Part shown: piece after piece, positions 57,435-64,000 of the stretch
Numbering within the stretch: the first letter of the stretch is position 1
Layout of the letters: each line of letters begins with the position of its first letter
NCBI GenBank assembly: GCA_021325515.1
Contig: JAJPHC010000031.1
Span: forward strand, 1-64,000
DNA length: 64,000 nucleotides
Direction: 5' to 3'
Source: Acidobacteriota bacterium
Lineage (GTDB): Bacteria; Acidobacteriota; Thermoanaerobaculia; Gp7-AA8
Position numbers and translations under genes: made by a program
Notes under the pieces: generated by a model
Told to the model about the DNA's origin: nothing
Databases searched by the model: none
What the model saw: only the letters and a program-made list of their open reading frames with translations

Positions 57435-57510
57435 GGGGCCGTAGCTCAGCTGGGAGAGCGCCTGAATGGCATTCAGGAGGTCGTGAGTTCGATCCTCATC
57501 GGCTCCACCA
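57435..57510 (+). tRNA. tRNA-Ala (anticodon GGC)
   Basis: A complete 76-nt cloverleaf: acceptor GGGGCCG/CGGCTCC (with a G-T pair), D-arm GCTCAGCTGGGAGAGC, anticodon stem CCTGA/TCAGG around ATGGCAT (anticodon GGC), T-arm GTGAGTTCGATCCTCAT and encoded ACCA. Standard bacterial alanine tRNA. Confidence 0.96.
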
Positions 57511-57530
57511 AACAAAACGAAAACATCGAC

Positions 57531-57560
57531 GGCGGCCAACAGGCCGCCGCTGCTGTTTTT
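57531..57560 (+). terminator. Terminator-like hairpin after tRNA-Ala
   Basis: GGCGGCC, loop AACA, GGCCGCC forms a 7-bp GC stem, with a run of five T residues 8 nt past the stem. It lies 20 bp after the tRNA and 15 bp before the next start codon, so it probably ends the tRNA transcript. Confidence 0.6.
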
Positions 57561-57575
57561 GGCGACAATCAGCGG

Positions 57576-59318
57576 ATGGCGCGACTGCTCGGGTCCCTGG
57601 CTCTGCTCTTCGCTGCGACGCCGCTGTTTGCGCAGAGCTGGATGCAGTGGGGTGCGAACGCGCGTCACGAGAGCTCCGTCGGAGTCGCGGGGCAACGGCT
57701 CGAGCGGATCGACGCGCAGGTCGTCATCGATCCCTTCGTCGAACAGGAGATGACGCTCTCCGGCGACGATCTTCTCGCGCACTATCCGGTGCCGCTCGTC
57801 GACGGCGACGACGTCGTGCTGATCTTCAAGAGCGGCACCTACACCGACAATCAGCATCGCGCGACGCAGTCGTGGAACGTTCGCGCACTGCGCCGCAGCG
57901 GCGCGAGCTACGCGGAGCGATGGATCTATGCGAGCGACTGGAAGCCTGTACCGACGCCCGGCGGCGGCGGGCCGGTGTGGGAGCCGGTGTTCCATCCCGC
58001 GTTGACTGCGGCCGACGTATGGGTGCCCGGCCTCGGCGGAACGATCGATCGCGTCAGCCGCGAGGACGGGCATCGCATCGCGCGCTTGAATCCGTTTGGC
58101 AACGCGATCGACGCATCGATCTTCGTGACCGGACCGCCGGTGATCGATGACTCGGGAACGATCTACTACAACACGGTGAAGCTCGACTTGAATGCGCCAT
58201 GGACGTCGGATGCACAGGGCGCATGGCTGGTGCGCATCGCCTCCGATGGCAGCATGTCGCGCGCGCCGTTCAGCGCGATCGTCGCCGGTGCTCCTTCGGC
58301 GAGTGCGCAGTGTACGAGCGCATTCCCATCGGCGCAGCTTCCGTGGCCGCCGTCTCCCGCAGCAGTGGCTCCGTCGATTCCGTGCGGCTCGCAGCGGCCG
58401 GGAATCAATGTGGCGCCGGCGGTCGCGCCGGACGGCACGATCTACACGATCAGCAGAGCGCACTTCAATGATCGCTGGGGATATCTCGCCGCGGTCAATC
58501 CCGATCTGACGCCGAAGTGGACCGCGTCCCTGCGCAATCGATTGCACGACGGCTGCAATGTGATGATCCCGCCGAATGGAACGCCGGGCGGATGCCGCGC
58601 GGGAGCATTGACCGGTGTCGATCCCGCAGACAATATGCCCGGCTCCGGACGCGTCAGCGACAACGGCACGTCATCGCCGGTCGTCGGGCCCGATGGGCGC
58701 ATCTTCTATGGTGCGTATACGCGCTACAACTATTCGCAGGGACACCTGATGGAGTTCGATGCAGCCGGCAACTTCCAGGGTGCCTATGGATGGGGATGGG
58801 ATCTCACGCCTGCCGTATACCGGCATGATGGAACGTACTCGCTGCTGTTGAAGGAGAATCACTACGACGCGCCGCCGTACTGCTCGGATCGCGTCGCGAG
58901 TTGTCCCGCCGATCGGACGTTGAATACGCCGAACGATCCCGAGCAGTACTTCATCACGCAGCTCAACCCGTCGTTGCAGCCGGAGTGGAAGTTCAGGAAC
59001 AGCGAGACGCGGAGTTGTGTGCGCGCCGATTCCGGCATTCAGTGTGTCGCCGATCATCCGGCGGGATTCGAGTGGTGCGTGAATGCGATCGCAGTCGATG
59101 AATGGGGCGTCGTCTACGCGAATGCGGAGGATGGGAACGTCTATGCGATCGAGCAGGGCGGTACGCTGCGCCAGCGTCTCTTTCTGAATCTCGCTCTCGG
59201 CGCGGCGTACACGCCGCTGTCGATCGGAGGCGATGGCCGGATCTACACGCAGAACGCGGGTGAGCTGTTCGTCGTCGGGGCGGAGCCGCGGGCGAGACGG
59301 CGTGCCGTCAATCGCTGA
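57576..59318 (+). CDS. Secreted PQQ-like beta-propeller protein
   Basis: A 580-residue exported protein with a signal peptide (LGSLALLFAATPLFA). The body is a repeated beta pattern: VIDDSGTIYYNTVK, VAPDGTIYTISRAHF, VGPDGRIFYGAY, VDEWGVVYANAEDGNVYAIE, IGGDGRIYTQ. These repeating DG.I/VY blades are typical of PQQ-binding-like propellers. No catalytic Asp or pyrroloquinoline binding pair was confirmed, so it may be a ligand-binding or structural propeller. Several Cys pairs (DGCNVMIP, PYCSDRVASCPAD) suggest disulfides. Start at 57576, between the tRNA terminator and the conserved signal. Confidence 0.75.
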   Translation: MARLLGSLALLFAATPLFAQSWMQWGANARHESSVGVAGQRLERIDAQVVIDPFVEQEMTLSGDDLLAHYPVPLVDGDDVVLIFKSGTYTDNQHRATQSWNVRALRRSGASYAERWIYASDWKPVPTPGGGGPVWEPVFHPALTAADVWVPGLGGTIDRVSREDGHRIARLNPFGNAIDASIFVTGPPVIDDSGTIYYNTVKLDLNAPWTSDAQGAWLVRIASDGSMSRAPFSAIVAGAPSASAQCTSAFPSAQLPWPPSPAAVAPSIPCGSQRPGINVAPAVAPDGTIYTISRAHFNDRWGYLAAVNPDLTPKWTASLRNRLHDGCNVMIPPNGTPGGCRAGALTGVDPADNMPGSGRVSDNGTSSPVVGPDGRIFYGAYTRYNYSQGHLMEFDAAGNFQGAYGWGWDLTPAVYRHDGTYSLLLKENHYDAPPYCSDRVASCPADRTLNTPNDPEQYFITQLNPSLQPEWKFRNSETRSCVRADSGIQCVADHPAGFEWCVNAIAVDEWGVVYANAEDGNVYAIEQGGTLRQRLFLNLALGAAYTPLSIGGDGRIYTQNAGELFVVGAEPRARRRAVNR

Positions 59319-59521
59319 GCAGGACTGCGGCGGCGCTCGCTGAGCCGCTCCTCGCCTTCTTTTTTTTCACTCTTTTCACCCGAGTCCATGTGACAATCTC
59401 GCCTTCGGTCTCAAGAGCGGGTGGGTTAGCTCGGCGTCCCAAATCAAACAATTCATTTTCCGGGCAGGGTCTGTCTCAGGTCCATGCGTTCGCCAATTTC
59501 GTGTAATCGAAGGAATATCCT
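59319..59521. other. 203-bp leader region before the large Ig-domain gene
   Basis: The gap after the propeller gene contains a weak GCGGC/GCCGC hairpin with a late T-run (about 59361-59368), which may end the upstream transcript. The remainder (about 59380-59521) is a long 5' leader. No known riboswitch pattern could be matched to it. Confidence 0.4.
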
Positions 59522-62500
59522 ATGAATCGTCTCAAGCAAAACGTTCGTCTCCTTTTCCTTCTCGTTCTTGGGCTCTCTCTGCTGCTGGGAGGTGTTGCGC
59601 ACGGCAAGACGCGCAGGACCAGAAAACCAAAACCTGTGCCCGCAGTAGAGAAAGAGGCGGAGAACGAGAGCGGCGCGATCCGCGCAGGATCGATCAAGCC
59701 GGAGCGCAAGTCCGGTGGGGAAGATGACCAGGAGGAGCCAAAGAGCGTCCCTCCTCCGGATCGTCGCTCGTTCGGGTCACCGAAGGAGCTTCGCCTGACG
59801 AAGGCGGCGGGGAGTGGGAAGACGATCGACCTTCGCAAGCTGCCGCGCACCGCTCCGCCCTCGCGTGAACGGGTCGAGCTCGAAGGACCTCAGCCGGCGC
59901 CGGTCGCGGTCGATACGAGGACCGGTCCCCACTTCGAGACGAGCTTCCAGCCGCCGTTCGTGCCGAACGCGCCGGCACCGCCTCCGAACAATGTCTTCGA
60001 AGGTCTCGATCGTTTCAACTGGGGCGCAGGCAGTCCGCCGGATACGAATGGTGATGTGGGTCCGACGCATTACATTCAGACCGTCAATACGTCGATCGGG
60101 GTCTACCGCAAATCAGACGGCTTTCAGGAAGCCGCGTTCACCTTCAACACATTCATGTCGCAGGGCAACTTCGGAAATCTGTGCGACACGAACAACTTCG
60201 GCGATCCCGTGGTGCTGTACGACACGTTCGAGGACCGCTGGGTCCTTACGAACTTCGCGTTTCTGACTGATGGAAGCGGCAACGTCCTCGCGCCGGCGTA
60301 TGAGTGTTTCGCGGTCTCGCTCACCGGAAATCCGGTGACGACCGGGTGGAACTTCTATTCAATCCAGGTCAGCGACAATCTCAACGACTACCCGAAGCTG
60401 GGCATCTGGCCGGACGGCATCTACATGTCGGCCAACATGTTCTCGTTCGGTGCAGGCTCGTCCTTCAAGGGCGCTCGCGTCTGGGCGCTCAACAAGGCGC
60501 AGATGTACGCGGGCAGCCCCACCGTGAAGATCGTGCAGTTCGATGTGGGCGGCGGCGATTTCACCGTGATCCCGTCGAACGCGCGACTGCAGACGGGTAC
60601 GCCGCCCGTCGGCCGTCCGAATCTCTTCGTCTCGACATGGCAGTTCCTCAATGGACTGACGGTTTATAAGTTTCACGTCGACTGGAACAACATTTCTCTG
60701 TCGACGTTCACCGGCCCGGATGTCCCGCTGGCCTCCACGAGCTGGCCGAATGCGGCAGTCGCCAACGTCCCGCAATCAGGGACGTCGCAGCTCCTCGATG
60801 CACTGCAGATTCGTGCGATGGTGCAGAACCAGTACACGAACTTCGGCGGGACCGAGTCGCTGTGGGTTCCGCACACGGTACGGCGCGGCAACACGAGCGG
60901 GTTCGCAGCACCGCGCTGGTATCAGGTCGATGTCACCGGCGGCACCGTGGCCGCGAATCTGCCGCAGGCGACGACCTGGGATCCGGATGGTGCGAACGTC
61001 ATGCATCGCTGGATGCCGAGTCTCGCACTCGACCGCGCGGGGAACATGGCGCTGGGCTACACCACGTCGAGCAGCTCGACGTTCCCTTCGATCAAGTACG
61101 CGGGCCGGCTTGCCTCTGATCCCGTAAACACATTCAGCGAAACCGAACAGACGTTCTTCGCCGGTACCGCATCGCAGTTGAGTTCCACGCGCTGGGGCGA
61201 TTACAGCTCGATGACGCTCGATCCGGACGGATGCACATTCTGGTACACGAGCGAGTACGCAACAGGTCTCGACAACACGACCGTCGATCCGACGTCGTTC
61301 AACAAACGCTGGAAGACGAAGTTCGGATCGTTCGGGCCGTTCCCCGGCTGCACCCCCGTCGGTGCAGGCGGAACGGTGAGCGGCACGGTCACGACCAGCG
61401 GGAATCCGGTCTCCGGCGCGACCGTCAATCTCGGCGCGCGCTCCACGACGACGGACGGAAGCGGCAATTACTCGTTCTCGAGTATTCCTGCAGGTACGTA
61501 TCCGTCGATGACTGCAGCGAAACCGGGATTCGTTTCCGCGTCAGCGTCCAGCATCGCCGTTACCGATGGCGGAACGACGACTCAGAATTTCGCACTTACC
61601 GCCGCCTCGCCGAGCGCATGTCTCACGGACACGACGCAAGGGGACTTTCTCGCGGGTGTGGCGTCGCCGACCGCGGACCTCAATGCGAGCCCAGGCGATG
61701 TGGTTCTTTCCAATGCGCCTGCCATCGATCAGCAGAACACCGCCGGCACGACGACCGGTACGAGCTTCGGGACCACGAGCTGGGGCGGTGAGACGTTCAT
61801 CCCCGCAGTGACCGGCCAGCTCGTCAAAGTTGATGTCCAGCTGTTCTGTTCCGGTTGTACGGGAACAACTCCGAACCTCACACTTTCTGTGCGTGCAACG
61901 AGCGCCGGCCTGCCCACGGGTGCAGATCTGGCCTCGACAACCATTCCGGGGTTCAGCAGCGGCTCCGGGACGTACTACACAGGAACGTTTGGTTCGCCCG
62001 CTACCCTGACATCCGGTACACAGTACGCACTCATTCTCCGTCCGGTGGCAGCGCCGTCGGCTGGCGGCTATTTCTGGATTCGTTCGAGCCCGAGTACTTA
62101 CGCGAATGGCCAGCGTGTCATCTCCACCGACAACGGTGTCACGTGGACAGCGGATTCAACCCGCGACTTCAACTTCAGGGCGTACATGCAGACCGGATAC
62201 GCCGCGTCGGGTAATTTCGTTTCGGGACTGAAAGACTCAAATCCGGCGGCGGGTCTGACGCCGATCTGGTCCACGCTTTCCTGGAACGCCACGCTCCCGG
62301 CCAATACGTCATTGCAGTTCCAGGTGGCCGGCACGAACAATCCGGGCGGTCCGTTCAACTTCGTCGGCCCGGACGGCACGGCGGCAACGTTCTTCACGAC
62401 GTCACCCGCATCCCTTGGGCAGTTCTACAACTTCCGGTATCTCGAGTACAAAGCGTATCTCGCGAGCACGAACAGCGCAGTCACTCCGGCACTCAATGAC

Positions 62501-64000
62501 GTCACGATGTGCTTCAACGACGTCGATTGCAGCGGCACGCCAACGATCACGCCGTCGCCGTCGCAGGTCTGCGCGAATTCGACCGGCAACACCGCGAGTG
62601 GTCCGGCAGGAGCGACTTCCTACTCCTGGTCGATCACGAACGGAACGATCACAGGCGGCGGCACGACCCAGACGGTGACCTACACCGCTGGTGCATCAGG
62701 CAATGTGGTCCTCGGTCTCAACGTCGTCCTGGCGAACGGCTGCCATCAGTCGAATTCCGTCAACGTCACGATCAATCCGATTCCATCCGCTCCGACGATC
62801 GACGGAGCCGACGGCGCTTATTGCAGCGGTTCCGTCATGACGTCGAGCGTGGCCTCCGGCAACCAGTGGTACAAGGACGCCAGCCTCCTACCGGGTGAGA
62901 CGAACCAGACGCTGACCATTACTTTGACCGGCACCTACACGGTCACGCAGACGGTCAACGGCTGCACGAGCCCGCAGTCGGCAGGCCGCGTGGTCTCTTC
63001 GATCACCAACATTCCTGCGACGCCGACGATCAGCGCCGATACGAACGGCACCGGTACGCAGGATCAGGCGTGCCCCGAACAGCCATTGACGCTGCATGCG
63101 AATGGCGCAACGGGTGCGACGTCGTATCAGTGGTACAAGGACATCGATCTCCTCCCGGGTGAAACCAACTCCACGTACCAGGCGACGGGCGCAGCGACGT
63201 ACTACGTGACTGCGACCAACTCGTGCGGTACGACGGTGAAATCGGCGGGCTATGTCGTTCAGAATCCGACGCCGCATTCGCCCTTCGTCAGCTTCCGCAA
63301 TCAGGACTCTTCGGTCACGACGCTCGCCATCTGCCAGGGCAGCAGCCAGATCATCGACTCCGACAGCGCCACCGGTATTCACTGGTGGAAGGACGGCGTC
63401 GATCTCGGCCCCGGCAGCCAGAGCCTCACGGTGACGGCCGCCGGCGTGTACACCGCACAATTGAATGCACTCGGCTGCCACAGCCAGTTCGGGCGCAATG
63501 TGACGGTGACGGTGGATGCGATGCCGCCGACGCCGACGATCTCCGGCGATACCAACGGCACCGGCACGCAGGATCAGGCCTGCCCCGAGCAGCCGCTCAC
63601 TCTGCACGCCAACGGTGCCACCGGTGCGACCTCGTACACCTGGTACAGCGACAACGCGGTGATTCCGAACGAAACCACCTCGACGCTCGTCATGACCGGC
63701 GTGGGCAACATCTCCGTCACCGCGACCAACGGCACCTGCACCACGCCGCACTCGGCGACCTATGTCGTGCAGAACCCGACGCCGCACTCGCCGTTCATCA
63801 GCTTCCGTAACCAGTCTTCTGCGACGACGACGCTGTCGATTTGCCAGGGGCAGAGCCAGATCATCGACTCCGACAGCGCCACGGGAATCCAGTGGTACAA
63901 GGACGGCGTCGCAATTCCGGGTGCGGGGAGCCAGAGCTACACGGCGACTCAGTCGGGTGTCTACACGGCGCAGTTGAATGCGCTCGGCTGCCACAGCCAG
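59522..64000 (+). CDS. Very large secreted protein with Ig-like tandem modules (runs off the window)
   Basis: At least 1493 residues, open to the right edge. Signal peptide (LFLLVLGLSLLLGGVAHG), a charged linker (about 25-150), a propeller-like region (about 160-610, e.g. FNWGAGSPPDTNGDVGPTHY), a carboxypeptidase-regulatory/CNA-B-like domain (about 620-695, GGTVSGTVTTSGNPVSGATV), a jelly-roll-like part (700-960), then Ig-like or PKD-like modules. From residue 1167 a 170-residue unit repeats in tandem; the second copy starts at 1337 and both carry DTNGTGTQDQACPEQPLTL. Each unit has conserved Cys (ACPEQ, ICQGSSQ, LGCHSQ). Likely an extracellular adhesin or sorting substrate; no C-terminal sorting signal is visible in this window. 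Confidence 0.88.
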   Translation, partial: MNRLKQNVRLLFLLVLGLSLLLGGVAHGKTRRTRKPKPVPAVEKEAENESGAIRAGSIKPERKSGGEDDQEEPKSVPPPDRRSFGSPKELRLTKAAGSGKTIDLRKLPRTAPPSRERVELEGPQPAPVAVDTRTGPHFETSFQPPFVPNAPAPPPNNVFEGLDRFNWGAGSPPDTNGDVGPTHYIQTVNTSIGVYRKSDGFQEAAFTFNTFMSQGNFGNLCDTNNFGDPVVLYDTFEDRWVLTNFAFLTDGSGNVLAPAYECFAVSLTGNPVTTGWNFYSIQVSDNLNDYPKLGIWPDGIYMSANMFSFGAGSSFKGARVWALNKAQMYAGSPTVKIVQFDVGGGDFTVIPSNARLQTGTPPVGRPNLFVSTWQFLNGLTVYKFHVDWNNISLSTFTGPDVPLASTSWPNAAVANVPQSGTSQLLDALQIRAMVQNQYTNFGGTESLWVPHTVRRGNTSGFAAPRWYQVDVTGGTVAANLPQATTWDPDGANVMHRWMPSLALDRAGNMALGYTTSSSSTFPSIKYAGRLASDPVNTFSETEQTFFAGTASQLSSTRWGDYSSMTLDPDGCTFWYTSEYATGLDNTTVDPTSFNKRWKTKFGSFGPFPGCTPVGAGGTVSGTVTTSGNPVSGATVNLGARSTTTDGSGNYSFSSIPAGTYPSMTAAKPGFVSASASSIAVTDGGTTTQNFALTAASPSACLTDTTQGDFLAGVASPTADLNASPGDVVLSNAPAIDQQNTAGTTTGTSFGTTSWGGETFIPAVTGQLVKVDVQLFCSGCTGTTPNLTLSVRATSAGLPTGADLASTTIPGFSSGSGTYYTGTFGSPATLTSGTQYALILRPVAAPSAGGYFWIRSSPSTYANGQRVISTDNGVTWTADSTRDFNFRAYMQTGYAASGNFVSGLKDSNPAAGLTPIWSTLSWNATLPANTSLQFQVAGTNNPGGPFNFVGPDGTAATFFTTSPASLGQFYNFRYLEYKAYLASTNSAVTPALNDVTMCFNDVDCSGTPTITPSPSQVCANSTGNTASGPAGATSYSWSITNGTITGGGTTQTVTYTAGASGNVVLGLNVVLANGCHQSNSVNVTINPIPSAPTIDGADGAYCSGSVMTSSVASGNQWYKDASLLPGETNQTLTITLTGTYTVTQTVNGCTSPQSAGRVVSSITNIPATPTISADTNGTGTQDQACPEQPLTLHANGATGATSYQWYKDIDLLPGETNSTYQATGAATYYVTATNSCGTTVKSAGYVVQNPTPHSPFVSFRNQDSSVTTLAICQGSSQIIDSDSATGIHWWKDGVDLGPGSQSLTVTAAGVYTAQLNALGCHSQFGRNVTVTVDAMPPTPTISGDTNGTGTQDQACPEQPLTLHANGATGATSYTWYSDNAVIPNETTSTLVMTGVGNISVTATNGTCTTPHSATYVVQNPTPHSPFISFRNQSSATTTLSICQGQSQIIDSDSATGIQWYKDGVAIPGAGSQSYTATQSGVYTAQLNALGCHSQ

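Noticed and set aside
59380-59521. Riboswitch (including c-di-GMP class) before the large Ig-domain gene
   Set aside because: The leader is long enough, but no conserved core of a known class could be matched by eye. A covariance-model search (Rfam) would settle it.

Overview
The window looks like a chromosomal segment of a GC-rich, Gram-negative (diderm) bacterium. The evidence for a diderm is a TonB/ExbB/ExbD set, an outer-membrane secretin with its PilMNO platform, several lipoproteins, and many secreted beta-rich proteins. The mix of HemQ-type coproheme decarboxylase, a secretin with a C-terminal cohesin-like domain, PKD/FN3 proteases, an S53 peptidase and fused transmembrane/spermidine-synthase proteins suggests Acidobacteriota or a close relative. 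That assignment is inference; no rRNA or other phylogenetic marker was tested. No prophage, IS element, CRISPR array or resistance island is visible.

Layout. 1-2.1 kb: a gene start cut by the left edge, then modCBA (molybdate uptake). 2.1-5.1 kb: CheR, a stand-alone CheB and a receiver-PAS-histidine kinase protein, overlapping or tightly packed, with no chemoreceptor nearby. 5.2-10.7 kb: two TIM-barrel glycosidase-like proteins, two TetR regulators, small membrane proteins and a lipoprotein. One TetR gene has a perfect 18-bp operator-like palindrome in front of it. 10.8-14.8 kb: tRNA-Gln, a YbaK deacylase, an S53 peptidase, a BioF2/GNAT-type protein and a metallo-beta-lactamase-fold protein that has lost its zinc ligands. 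14.9-22.6 kb: a periplasmic-sensor diguanylate cyclase, a matrixin-type secreted protease and an MFS exporter. 22.6-28.7 kb: hemQ, tsaC, recN, an L,D-transpeptidase lipoprotein and an M16 peptidase.

28.7-41.5 kb is a type IV pilus locus on the minus strand. In transcription order it holds HEAT-PilT, PilC, PilB, PilM, PilN, PilO, a PilP-position protein with a thrombospondin type 3 calcium motif, the secretin, and three pilin-like proteins. 41.6-44.8 kb is a large membrane/spermidine-synthase fusion on the plus strand. 44.8-54.1 kb holds the rest of the pilus genes: very large PilX- and PilW-like minor pilins, PilV, FimT/GspH, a PilS-like kinase and the prepilin peptidase PilD. A selenocysteine tRNA (selC) follows at 54.1 kb, then a tonB-exbB-exbD-exbD operon, a small Cys-rich protein, tRNA-Ala and two large secreted beta-proteins. 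The last of these runs off the right edge and carries tandem Ig-like modules.

The most unusual feature is the intergenic DNA. At least seven families of inverted-repeat elements fill gaps between genes. They include two copies of an inverted array of the 9-mer GGGACCTAT, three inverted arrays of heptamers (AGTGCTG/AGTGATG-like and GATGAAC), a perfect 94-bp palindrome, and GACAGGCG hairpins. Many begin at, end at or contain the stop codon of the neighbouring gene, so several proteins carry repeat-encoded C-terminal tails. In one case a pilin's start region lies inside an array.
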